Assembly (NCBI GenBank): GCA_031216915.1
Contig: CM062290.1
Coordinates: forward strand, 170,209,453-170,273,452
Source: Pictodentalium vernedei
Taxonomy: Eukaryota > Mollusca > Scaphopoda > Dentaliida > Dentaliidae
Direction of reading: 5' to 3'
Length of the DNA stretch: 64,000 nt
The position numbers were made by a program, and so were the translations under genes. The notes below the pieces were generated by a model. The model searched no databases, was not told where the DNA came from, and was given only the letters and a program-made list of their open reading frames with translations. Of this stretch, positions 10,496 through 21,512 are shown one piece after another (within the stretch, counting starts at the first letter, position 1; the number at the start of each line of letters is the position of its first letter).

Positions 10496-10747
10496 TTAAT
10501 CTTTTGCTCAACGTAACGGCCAAAACCGCCATCGCTATTCACAAAAATCGCTACTTCATTTTCATTTATTTACAGTTTTTGTCTCAAAAACATAGGTTGT
10601 GACCCCTCTTTGGAACGAGCTCGTCGAGCTCGTTCCAATGAGGGGTCATAACCTATTTTTTTAGACAAAAAGTGAAAAAAATTAATTATTCAAGAAGGTT
10701 TTTTTTTTGCAAGTGACGTCTGTTTTTCGTGTTAGGTAAAGGGTTAA
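10496..10747. mobile_element. TTAA-flanked MITE (family A, reverse orientation)
   Basis: The left TTAA (10496-10499) leads into a decayed copy of the family A right end (CAACGTAACGGCCAAAACCG). The right end reads GTTAGGTAAAGGG then TTAA (10744-10747). The central hairpin has GACCCCTCTTTGGAACGAGC facing its complement. Confidence 0.75.
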
Positions 10748-11081
10748 CCGAATCGTTAAAGCCATTACAACGCTGTTAAAGACGTGTGTGTGAATTACTT
10801 TTGAATGAAGACCCGCCACGGCTGTAGTTTCATGATCACACCGCGTCGTTCGACCAATTATGTTAATAGATTTAATGTTTTCAATGCGAAATAAATATTT
10901 ATTAATTGGAATATCTGTTATTGGAATACGAAAAAATATCTGCCAAGTCTGAGGCTTATATTTCATCTAAATTGGGAAGAATCAATTTTGCTTCTCGCGA
11001 AAATGGTTGCGAGAATCCGTACCTGTTATGAGTGTCTCAGGATCCCATGGTTGAACCCCTGTTGTATACTGATGACACATG

Positions 11082-11315
11082 TTAACCCTTTATCCAAAAT
11101 AGCTGTTTGATTTTTAAAACAACAATTGATTTTTTTTAAAATAAATAATATGCTCCAATAAAACCTTACAAATATGAAAGTCATTGGACCCGGCTCATTG
11201 AGCCGGTTCTAATGACAGCCATATTTGTACAATTCTGTTGACAAATTGTCAGGATTTTTCAGGTCATGTTAGCCTTGTATTGGTTAATTTACCGTTATGT
11301 TAGGTAAAGGGTTAA
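11082..11315. mobile_element. TTAA-flanked MITE, distinct core
   Basis: TTAACCCTTTATCC on the left (11082 on) and GGTAAAGGGTTAA on the right (to 11315) are piggyBac-like ends. The hairpin core differs from families A and B: arms CAAATATGAAAGTCATTGGA / near-complement around CCGGCTCATTGAGCCGG. Confidence 0.72.
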
Positions 11316-13126
11316 ATTGACTTGATTCTTTTCACTCGAATCACATGGATTGTCGCTGGTTTTGTCGCGCAAATTTTTGCGTGAATCGATTCTCGCTTTC
11401 TCGTTGAAATATAAGCCCTGCTAGTCTTTTAATAGTGGTAGTCTGCGCGTAAAATCCGCGAAAACATGGTAAACAAACAGTCCATGAGAGCGTCGGAATT
11501 AGACCGTTGGAAAACTTGCTGATGGCGTTCAACAGATTACGACATGCTGCGACAATGAAAAGTCTGCCACAAACTCGTCGACACACTGCGTGTAAGAAAC
11601 ATGTTAATATATTCAAAAATTTTAAATTCACGTTTAATGTACGGTAATAGGTCTGTGCGCAGCAGGGTTTCTCTTTAATGCATCACGTAGAACGGGGGCA
11701 CTAATCAGTCAGCGCCATTCACAAAAATCGTCATTCAAATTTTGTTTATTATTCAAATATTTTGTTCAGTTTTAATATTACATTAGAACGGGCTTGTTGA
11801 GCTCGTTACCTAGAGAGAGCATAATGCATTTTATGCAGACAAAAATTAAACTTTTCAGGATACATGAATTACTTTCGCAAGTGTGGTATCCTGATCGGTT
11901 AGGCAAAGTGTGGAGACATGATCTACTTGGTAGGCACTTATGCAGAAATGTGGTTTGTTTGGGGTTTTTTTTTAATAAAATTATAAAAGAGACACTTTCT
12001 GACCACCACCCCTCCCCAAGCTATACACTCCTTCGAGTAAGGTGGGGACGTGAAATGGAAATTAGATTCACCCCGGTGTTCCTGTGGCTATCCTGCTTCG
12101 CAAGCATTAGGATAGCCACGGCGAGATGCGTGCGAGACGGAGATCGGGGGAACCGGATCTTCCCTCTCTCGTGTCAAGGGATTTAGCAGTTCCAAGGCAA
12201 GTGCATGAAATGTTTAGACCAGATCATGTGTACTTACAGATAATTTTATTAACGTTAGCCATTTTTGTGTGTATTTTAAGTGTCATCAGTGTAAATTCAT
12301 AGATGGGTAAAGTGTTTGAGAAACAAACCAGACTCAGGTTGACTCCCCAACCCAACTCCCAACAAATTGGCCTCCAGTATGTGATGATTTTGTAAATCGT
12401 TACATTTTGCACGACGAACGTTAACCAATAAATCTTCAGGATACGTATAATTTTGTTGATCTCGTTTCTGGAATATACTACTTCCCCACCATTATTTCTG
12501 AGACTTCAATGGTGAACATAACTGTTGTCTGTTTAGCAAAAGCGTATCACAAGATCACAAGTAACTTGACTCGACCAGTGGCACGGAAACGAGGTGGGAG
12601 GAGGGGGAGGGGTGGCATAGAGAAATACGGCTCCTTCTGCCCTATGTTGTGGGGGGAGGGGTGTAATTTCGATTGTACCTGGGAAAACGTCTGGAATGCA
12701 AGGCTGCCCCAAAAAGCCTTTCGATTGTTTTGGGCTCTTCGCGACAGAATGTGCATCTAAATTACTGACGAATTCTTGGGTGCCAATTTAGCTAAACACA
12801 CTAAAAAAATTTACTTGTCACCCAAAAGTATTTGTTGGCAAATATTTGGGCACCCAAAAAAGCTTCCTTCACTTGTGAAGGAAAGCCATCTTGTCAGTGA
12901 AGAGCACGATCGATGACGAAACAAACTGAAATATATGTTATAACTTATTTCGTCAATAAGGTGTTGGAAATTGTGTTATGACAAACTTTCAACCTTAATT
13001 AGGCATTATTTTTCGTCAATAAAACATTGTAGGTTATCAACTTCACAAAAGACTGCATTTAATTAGATAAATGATTCGCACGTTACCGTTGCGAGTGACA
13101 CACGATGGTATGAAGTATTTATCTAA
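11316..13126. other. no recognised gene; small hairpins
   Basis: The frames at 11341-11631 and 11794-12186 carry no domain I recognise. A hairpin GTGGCTATCCTGCTTCGCAAG with a near-complement is seen at about 12082-12119. Another hairpin-rich patch (TTCCTTCACTTGTGAAGGAA) lies at 12864-12883. Part of 11690-11840 resembles a decayed family A MITE (GGGCTTGTTGAGCTCGTT). Confidence 0.45.
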
Positions 13127-13370
13127 TTAACCCTTTCAATCAACTCTTGTGGTATCTTCCATGGCAGTTCAGTGGCAGCAATTAGAAGAGTCCATAATCA
13201 TGATTTGGGGTAGACTAGTCAATATTTTCAACGTGCAGACTCGGGGCTGCACGTTGAAAATATTGATAGGTGTACCCCACACATTTACTGAACAGCCATC
13301 CTATTTAATGGTGTTTTGGCGTATGACGTTGCTGGCCGGAAAAGGGCCACTAGGTTTCAAAGGGTTTTAA
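13127..13370. mobile_element. TTAA-flanked MITE (family B, uninterrupted)
   Basis: TTAACCCTTTCAATC starts at 13127 and TTTCAAAGGG leads to TTAA at 13367-13370. The central inverted repeat is CAATATTTTCAACGTGCAG / CTGCACGTTGAAAATATTG. This is the reference copy against which the SINE-split element at 115-745 can be aligned. Confidence 0.78.
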
Positions 13371-15300
13371 ATACTACATTTTGAAAAGACTCGCGATTTG
13401 CTTATTCCCGATAAGGCCAGTGGTTAGGCCTAACAGTAATTATTCGATTAATCCGTTGTTATCTAAGTGCTACAACAAGGTATATGTACCGACATCATTC
13501 AGCCTTACCATTAATTAAATCAGTGGAATAGATATAACTTGGGTGACCATCCTTTCCGCCAACCGAGCATTTCGTGTACTGTCGGATTTTTTCGGGACTA
13601 ATTGTCCGTTTATTTTTTAAATAATTGCCAGTTCATTTTTCAAACTTCGATCAATTTATTTGGATCAGACAGCGAAAAACACCCCTTCCCTCTTATTAGC
13701 GTCTTGGCACCAAAACGCTTTGTTGGGCACTAAAATATCCGAATGTCCTGAAATGTGGCACCTGACAGTTTCGGTCCAGCATGAACTCTGATCTTAATTA
13801 TATTCTGTATATATATTCTGTATATCACACAGCCAATAGCAGAGGCGACGTAACCGGAGGGGGGGGGGGGGGGGGGGCACAGGGGGTACCGGAAATTCTT
13901 ATGTTTTTTTCTTCTCCACCACCCCGTCATCTGTTCACCCTGAAGGCATACCAGATGGCCAAAGTTCAGCATCCACTCTTCCTCAAAGGCTGATGGATGA
14001 CTCCCAGCCTTTAAAACATATATTGGTGGATTTTTTCCTTTTTATAACCGTTATGGATACTATGCTGTGGCTGCTCCTAAACCAGCAACTGTTTGTGTCT
14101 TTTCTTCTTTCTCAAACAACCATTTCGTTTTATCATAAATATCCCCATGTTTCTAAGTAAACCACAGAGCAGAGTTCTTGTAGTTGTGCACAATTCCTAT
14201 TCACCTTCCTTTCGAAGTTGTCGGGGGTTTGATCCCACTACCCCACTACCAGTGCACACACTCACATCAAATAAGGTTATTGGCCCGGTTCCGTCTGGCG
14301 TGAATTCTTAAGCAAATAAAGGTATTCAGGTTGCAAGGGATTTTAAATCTCACATCGTCCCTTTGTGCTTTTGGCGCGCTGAAACTTTTCATTCATTCAT
14401 TCATTTAATCTTTTGAAAGGCCCTTACCACTGCTGGCATTCTGTGACGGTTCTGGAACTCCTTTTTACAGGATCTCATGAAGGATTTCATACGTAACATA
14501 ATTTATCACGCGACCAGTGGCTTCATGCTGGCTGTCTTGGTAGCTCACGTAAGTAGCTATGTTGTAACGTTATCGTGGTGATATGTTGTGCTGCTGGTGT
14601 GCATGCCAGCGCTCTTTATTCTCGCCCTCATTGTGCTTGGGCGATAAACCCGAGATTAGAAAGTAAGCAGTAACTTTCTTTTTCTATAATTGTTGCATCT
14701 ATCCATACCAAAATAATTGTTACAACAACTTCGCAAGTGGAGAAATTTGCCCTTAAAGTCGGGCTATTTTTAAGACAAAACTGCTATATTGATTTCATTT
14801 TTGGCCAATAGGGGTTAATTTTGATATATTTGTGTGGTAATGTAGGTGTATCATATGGTGCTCTAAATGTCTTTATAATTTGAGCAAGATAACTGTAAAC
14901 AATTTTGAGACTTTTGAAAAATGGTGAAATTTTTATGGTTTTGGCAGAACATTTTGAAAATAAGCGTTTTCACGAATTTCACTAGATTTTATGACATTAC
15001 ATAAGTATGCCAAATTTGGTTAAAATCGTACAGCTTGTTTCGTGCAGTGCAACAGAAAAAATTGACAGCGGAAAAAAAAATTATAAAAAAAGTAGAGAAG
15101 AAAAATTTTTGAAAAAGAAGAATAACAAGAGTCTTTCCCGAAGTGAGTTTAGGGAAGCTTAATAAAAAAAAAAAACCAAGCTCCTCCACCTTGGAAAAAG
15201 ACTTTAGTAAAAATCAAAACACAGCAAAAAGAACTCAAGTGGTCTTGGTGTTTTTCTAAAACGTAATCTTAACACTTTGAAAACGAGAGGCCATTTTTAG
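13371..15300. other. no recognised gene; G tract and A/T-rich stretch
   Basis: A run of about 20 G (13858-13877) is a possible quadruplex former. From about 14680 to 15260 the sequence is strongly AT-rich with A-runs. The open frames overlap and show no known protein motif. Confidence 0.4.
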
Positions 15301-15303
15301 CTC

Positions 15304-16400
15304 AACTTTGGCGAAGCCAAATTTGAGCTTTTGTCATGGCCCGTCGTCCGTCGTCCGTCTGTCCGTCTGTCCGTCTGTCAACAATTGGATACGGCTCGGG
15401 CTAGAGGCCGTATTTATGAACCGATCTTTACGAAACTTCTTGGGTACCTTTGTTATGACCGTGGGACGAGAACAAGTGTTTTTGGGTGCGGTCCGAAATT
15501 CAAGATGGCTGCCAGCCGCCATTTTGTACCGATGATGCAGAAATCTGTTTTTTGGACAGAACTTCCATATGAAAGCTCTGATTTGAATAATTTTTTGTTT
15601 GAATGTTTAGTACCATGGGATACATCACATATAATACGGGTTTTTTTCTCGTGCGTAAATTGTGCAAATTAGACTAATTTTGATGTTTTTTGGTGTTACT
15701 TTCAGCACTGTAAGTGCAAACGCCAATACGGCTCGGGCTCGGGCTGGAGGCCGTATTTATGAACCGATCTTTACGAAACTTCTTGGGTACCTTTGGTATC
15801 ACAGTGGGATGAGAACGAGTGTTTTTGGGTCCGGTCCGAAATTCAAGGTGGCCGATGGCAGCCATTTTGTACAAAATTAGGTGCAATCAGATTTTTGCAC
15901 AGAACTTCCATATGAAAGCGCTGATTTGAATAATTTTTTGTGTGAATGTTTAGTACCATGGGATACATCACATATAATACGGGTTTTTTTCTCGTGCAGA
16001 AATTATGCAAATTAGATGAACTTTGATTTTTTCAGTGCGACTTACACACAGTAAGTACACATGTCAATACGGCTCAGACTAGAGTCTGTATTTATGAACT
16101 AATCTTCACGAAATGTCTTGGGTACCTTTGTTATCACCTTGGGGCGAGAACGAGGGTCTCTGGGTGCGGTCTAAAATTCAAGATGGCTGCCAGTGGCCAT
16201 TTTGTACCAAAATTAGGTCCAATCAGTTTTTTGTCACAAGTTCTATACAGCTCGTATTTATGAACTGATCTTCACAAAACTTCTTGGGTACCTTTGTTTT
16301 CGCCTTGGGACAGGAACGAGTGTGTTTTGGGGTGCCTTTGTTATCACTGTGCTATGAGAACAAATATTTTGGGGTTCAGTCAGACCCACTCTGGGACTCA
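15304..16400. repeat. degenerate tandem array, unit about 340 bp
   Basis: The block ATACGGCTCGGGCT...GGCCGTATTTATGAAC...TTCTTGGGTACCTTTG recurs at about 15390, 15725, 16065 and, shortened, near 16250. The block CCATGGGATACATCACATAT recurs at 15614 and 15956. It opens with GCCCGTCGTCCGTCGTCCGT followed by GTCCGTCTGTCC repeats. The frames across it have low-complexity translations and are not genes. Confidence 0.78.
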
Positions 16401-16639
16401 AAGTTTTCTTTTCTAGTTTAGCATCTGACTGTCACCCACCTTTACAATACTTTACCTATACATTTGTTACAGGCAACGGTCAGTATTTATGTACAGACCG
16501 TTATAATACTTTATATGTACCTTTGTTATCAGGTCATTACCTAGATGTTTGTCATTGTTGTGTCACATACTATACATGTGCATGTCTTTGTCTTGACAAG
16601 TTGAGCTACAGTGTCATTGACACTTTCATTTTTTGTTCC

Positions 16640-16843
16640 AGGGCCATAATACGTCATCATTTCATTAAGTAGGACGGCTACTAAATGAGTGTGTGGGGTA
16701 GACCAGGCAATATTTTCAACGCGCAGCCCTCAGCCTGCACGTTGAAAATATTAATTGTTCAACCCCCAAATAATGAATATGGAATATTCCAATGGCTGTC
16801 ATTGAAATGACATAGAAGATACCACCAGGGTTCAAAAGGTTAA
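16640..16843. mobile_element. family B MITE, left end lost
   Basis: The right end GGTTCAAAAGG then TTAA (16840-16843) and the core CAATATTTTCAACGCGCAG / CTGCACGTTGAAAATATTA match the 13127-13370 copy. The expected left TTAACCCTTT is not visible. Confidence 0.65.
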
Positions 16844-17569
16844 TCGACTGGAATTGCTGTGGTTGATCAGCGATACTGGTAAATAGACTACACAATCAAA
16901 TATAACACGGCGACTGCTTGTGTGAAAAGCGTCAAGTAAAGTGACAATAAGCTGGTGGCCGTGCGACGTAGTGGAAGAGTGACATCCCGTCACTTGTTGG
17001 AGGAAAGGCGTCCCGATAAAGTGACAATACGTGAGTGGTCGTGCGACGACAGTGAAAGGTGTGAAGTGAAGAGGCGACCAGGGAGCAAACACCAGTGAAA
17101 CGGAGGAAAAACCAGCGATAACAGAGAATGGGGGCCCGCAAGTGACTCAAAAACTGTGTGGGTAGGGGGTGATTGACGTTTTGTTTTCTTATTCTTTTGG
17201 ATTCCATGTAAGTCACAAGTTATCGTATTTATTTTTTTATATATATATATTAAAATTGTTGTTTTCAGTGAACCCCTGTTGATTTATGCTTTTCGAGGAA
17301 AGGTTATTAACCCCCCCCCCCCCCCCCCAACAAAAGTGAAACGGGCGGGTTCGTCACGGCGAGACATACGTTCATGCACGGATTCAGAAGACATTCCTTG
17401 AGTTTCGACTGAATACGCGGCGTGAATCAATTTCTTCCAGCAGCGACAAAGCCCCGGTTTCCGACAGTAAACAGGGAAGTAGAAACATCACTCCACAAAT
17501 CGCACAAACACAAGCAAACGTGAAACGTCATTAACACACATAAACATGGCTGCATTGACAACCGGGGAA
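16844..17569. other. short degenerate repeats and a C tract
   Basis: Two related units beginning GTGACAATA and containing GGTGGCCGTGCGACG or GTGGTCGTGCGACG lie about 90 bp apart (16939-17050). A run of about 22 C occurs at 17310-17331. No gene is recognised. Confidence 0.45.
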
Positions 17570-18215
17570 AGTCAATACCGTGTTTGACCATTACGAGCAG
17601 TGATAACGGCGTGGCAACGTCGACCCATAGATGCTACCAGAGTCTGAATTACACGCTATGAAATGTTCTGCGACTTCTCTTGTAGTGCCGCAAAGGGTTC
17701 CTCGATGGTCTGCGGTGCCTGCTGTCTCTAATAGACGCGGCGACCAAGCTCATTCCAAAGGTGTTCAATGGGGGATAAGTCAGACGAACGTGATAGCCAG
17801 GGAAGAGAAGGGATATTGTTTTGTTGAAGAAATGCCTTGTAAACACGCGCAACATCTGGTCGAGCAGTGTCATGTTGAAAGAGGCCGCCATTGAATGAAT
17901 ACTCAGACAACGTGACGTGATAGGTTTTCATCTCTGTAACGTATGTTGGTTAGATTACCCTCCACCCAAACAGGTGATGTCCCGGCACCATGGTTAATGC
18001 CAGCCCATGCCATAACACTACCGCCACCAAAACGATCAACTTTACGTGCACAGCTATTGGCGTAACGTTCGTTCTGACGTATATACACTCTGGCACGTCC
18101 ATCGGCAAGTCATTTCACAAATTGTACCGTAGGTCGCCAGAGCTTTTTTTTCAATTCTCCGTGTGTTTGGGCGAAATTCTGACCTATCAACCCAAGCATT
18201 TCATGATTTGATTAC
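17570..18215 (-). pseudogene. Tc1-like transposase remnant (catalytic part)
   Basis: Read on the minus strand, fragments in more than one frame carry the conserved order of a Tc1-family DDE transposase. The first is RQNERYANS, then GGGSVMAWAGI at about 18020-18052. GNLTNIRYRDE follows, then LFQHDTARPD (the second catalytic Asp region, near 17876). The last is LSPIEHLWNELGRR (about 17735-17776, containing the E of the DDE triad). The C-terminal GRRCHAVI-type tail runs to about 17590. Frameshifts split the sequence and the N-terminal DNA-binding part is not seen. No flanking terminal inverted repeats were found. It is inactive. Confidence 0.85.
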
Positions 18216-18825
18216 AATTCATAACATATATTTCAAAATCTTTTCACCATGACCAATTTTAAACATGTATAGTCAGTGGGATTTCGATGTATAGTTTCAT
18301 AATTTGAAGAGTATATTTAATGTAATGGATGATATTTTATAATACACTTTTAGGTATACTCATTGAGACGTCGATTACTGTTCGCATAATAGCATGATTG
18401 TGTCGTCAAACTAAGTCTTGTTGACACATAGACAGGGAGAGGATGCTGCCATATTTACAGAAAGGGGAATTTTCCTCACACGCACATGCACAAGTGAAGT
18501 CAGTGAAACAGAAGGATGTTGGCATTGACAGGCGACGTTCAAGGCGACTATAATTATTGCTGAAATATTATCGATAAATTAATATCGTCACAGATGTGGC
18601 GTCGTTTCGTAGCAGTACAGTGTGTCTTTGGTCGGAACGAACTGTATTCAGTTCCGCTTTACGAAGTGAAACCTTTCTTTCGAATTTCTTTGGCTCAAAT
18701 GTCAAGTAAAACAACAACGTATCTGTTCTTTCCGTGAGACTCAATATTATATTCACTAACGTGAACTACCATCGTCGCATTTTCAACTTGTTACGTGATA
18801 TTTTGACCATGGTTGAAAAACATGA
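18216..18825. other. no recognised gene
   Basis: Ordinary AT-rich sequence. The short minus-strand frame at 18568-18756 has no identifiable motif. Confidence 0.35.
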
Positions 18826-19073
18826 TTAACACTTACGTTGCTGAAAGCGACTATTGTCACCTATTTTATGTAGGTTATCTGTACGTTCTGATATGCGTAG
18901 GTCAAACCTACCATCTGCTTACTTGTTGGAAAGGGCTCAGAGAGCCCTTTCCAACAAGGAATCAGATGATAGAGTTTCAAGTAGGTCATAAATTACAATA
19001 AAATTCCTCGCATACAGGCGGACATAGAGGTCATCCATATTTGGCAAACGTGGACATGGCAGTAAAGGGTTAA
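18826..19073. mobile_element. probable TTAA-flanked MITE
   Basis: The right end CAGTAAAGGG then TTAA (19070-19073) is clear. The left end at TTAA 18826-18829 is decayed. The core is a hairpin, TTGGAAAGGGCTC facing GAGCCCTTTCCAA, flanked by longer arms (AAACCTACCATCTG...). Confidence 0.58.
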
Positions 19074-19512
19074 ACGCGATTCTGGTGTTTGTTGTTCTAG
19101 CTTAGAGGTAATACGTTTACCTGCTGATCAGAGGGTCGACGATTCACTTCCGCGTTGAAACACTTTGTGATTGTTTGTGAAATATTTGGATTTGTAAATT
19201 AATACACATTTGTATAAAAAGAGAGATAAATCAGAGAGTGCATAAATGAAATAATGTACATTCGAATGATAAGTTGAAGTGATTGAGATTGATTAGTGAA
19301 CATGTGATACTTCACTGGCTGTCTACTTTGGGTTTATGTCAAACGGATAAAGTTTTATTTGGCTAATTTAATGCTTTCATAATCTCTCGCAGCTTCTGTT
19401 TTTACTTTGTTTACCATTCTTACAGGAAATCTTCACTTCTTTCTAATGACATTGATGAATAATGGTTTAAACGTCTTCGTATTCCAGAGTACAAAAATGA
19501 ACACAGGAAAGG

Positions 19513-19978
19513 TTAAAATACACTATATAGAGGCAAAAAACGTCCCCTACGATTTTACCGCTACATTTAATAGAGCATAAAATCTCGGGGATTAGCTGAT
19601 TGGGCCAATATCTGTAGAGTTTGGAACCCTCAATAAAAATGTTAAAGGGTCTGTTTTTGGAAAAAACTTAAAATATTTGCTCTGGCTTTGGTCTCCAAAA
19701 TTTGAGAGTTGAAAAAATAGACTGGGGGACAAGTAAAAATATGCCTCGTCAATTCAGTGCGAATCTGGACGGTAGTAGAGGAAACCCCAAATTTAAATGT
19801 AGAAATCACACGGTAACATATATTTTTCTTCAGTGCATTTTTTTTAAATGAGATCATATACTAAATGGATTGAGGATTGTTTCGCTTCAAATGGGCTTGA
19901 TGAGGTGAGGAGAGAGAAAAAAGTTAGTACTGTCGCCAATGCATTTTTTTTTAGTGTATTGTAACCTAAGGTTACAAT
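19513..19978 (+). mobile_element. MITE, TAGTGTATTGTAACC family, copy 1
   Basis: It contains the family landmarks in order: a degenerate AATACACTA start, GAGCATAAAATCTC, TGATTGGGCCAATA, CCCTCAATAAAAATGT, TCAATTCAGTGCGAATCTGG, ACGGTAACATATATTTTTCT, AATGAGATCA, and the right end TAGTGTATTGTAACC. The next copy starts where this one ends. Confidence 0.7.
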
Positions 19979-20485
19979 ACACTAAATGGGGGCAAAAAAG
20001 AGCATAAACTGAAGGAGATCAGCTGATTGGGACATTAGTTATTGATTTTGAAACCCTCAATAAAAATGTCACAGTGACTATTTTAGAAGAAACTGAGAAT
20101 ATTTACACTGGCTGTCCTTTTAAAACTGAGAATTGAAAAATAAGGTGAGGGGTACAAGGAAAATATGCTTTTTCAATTCAGTGTGAAACCGGACGGTAGT
20201 TGGGGAATCGTCAAAATTAAACACAAAAAACACACTGTAACATATATTTTTTTCCTGTTCAGTTTTTTAATGAGATGAAGAACAAGTGGATTCAGCACTG
20301 CCCCCCCCCCACCCCCACCCCACCCCCCCCCCCCCCCCCAAAAAAAATGACCTTGATGATCTTAGGAGACAGTGAAATGTTAACACTATCGTATTGTTTT
20401 TCCCCAAATGACCTTGAGGAGCTTAGGAGACAGTAAAAGGTTAACTCTGTCGTCAATGCAGATCTTTTAGTGTATTGTAACCCTA
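19971..20485 (+). mobile_element. MITE, TAGTGTATTGTAACC family, copy 2
   Basis: It starts GGTTACAATACACTAAATGG and ends TTTTAGTGTATTGTAACCC near 20481, with the same internal order as copy 1 (GATCAGCTGATTGGGACATT, TTCAATTCAGTGTGAAACCG, GGACGGTAGTTGGGG). A C/A-rich tract at 20299-20347 interrupts the right half. Confidence 0.72.
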
Positions 20486-20637
20486 AAATAAAGACACTCG
20501 TCAGGGGCTGATGGCGCTTCGAGCACCCAAACCGCAAGTTGATACAGGGGAGATAACTCGAAACAACATTTTCAACAAAAGTCATTTCTGCTCGAAAGTT
20601 CAGAGAGTATTCACCATAAAATTGATGAAATGCTGTC

Positions 20638-21112
20638 AAGGTTGCAATACACTAGCAGATTTGCATTGGCGACAGTGTTAACAATGTTCTGTCTCCTAAG
20701 CTCATCAAGGTCATTTGGGGGGAAACAGTCCAGAATCCACTTAGTATATCATCTCATTAAAAATGAACAGGAAAAAAATATATGTCACCGTGTGTTTTCC
20801 GTGTTCAAATTTGACGATATCCCAACTACCGTCCAGTTTCTCGCTCAATTGAAATGGCATATTTTACTTGCCCCCCCCCCCCCCCCCCCCCGCCCCGCCT
20901 TATATTTCAACTCTCGCAATTTTAAAAGGACTGCCAGTGCCAATATTTTCAGTCTTTTCTAAAATAGCCACTGTGGCATTTTTATTGAGGGTTTCAAAAT
21001 CAATAAATATTGACCCAGTCAGCTGATCTCCTTCATTTTATGCTCTATTAAATGTTGAGGTAAAATCCGTTGGAGGGCGCTTTTGCCTCCATTTAGTGTA
21101 TTGTAACCAAAA
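20638..21112 (-). mobile_element. MITE, TAGTGTATTGTAACC family, copy 3 (inverted)
   Basis: The reverse complement of copies 1 and 2: it starts AGGTTGCAATACACTA and ends CATTTAGTGTATTGTAACC. A run of C (20871-20892) marks the middle. Together with copy 2 it forms an inverted pair. Confidence 0.7.
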
Positions 21113-21261
21113 GTTGTTCCAAAATTGATAAAAATATTTGTACTTTTGGGTTCAAATTAAAGAAAAAATATTTCCTAATTGATTTGAAATATTCATTTTA
21201 AATCTCAATGCCCTTTGCCTGATCTGTTAACATTACAATTAACCCTACCTCTTTGTTTCAG

Positions 21262-21512
21262 TTAACCCTTTACCTAACATGAAAAGCAGACGACACTTGC
21301 AAAAAAAATTCTTGAATAACTAAATTTTTTCATTTTTGTCTCAAAAACATAGGTTATGACCCCTCGTTGGAACGAGCTCGACGAGCTCGTTCCAACGAGG
21401 GGTCATAACCTATGTTTTTGAGACAAAAAATGAAAAAAATAATAAAAATTCACTGGCGATTTTTGAGAATCGCGCTGGCCGGTTTTGGCCGTTACGTTGG
21501 GTAAAGGGTTAA
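21262..21512. mobile_element. TTAA-flanked MITE (family A), best preserved
   Basis: TTAACCCTTTACCTAACATG on the left and CGTTGGGTAAAGGGTTAA on the right. The core is an almost perfect hairpin: AAAAACATAGGTTATGACCC, then CTCGTTGGAACGAGCTCG, then the complementary arm to about 21430. It is nearly identical to 2787-3021. Confidence 0.85.

Noticed and set aside
11794-12186. 130-codon + strand frame
   Set aside because: Overlaps a decayed MITE and a hairpin; no motif.
15308-15886. several overlapping frames resembling each other
   Set aside because: They come from the 340-bp tandem repeat and its low-complexity start.
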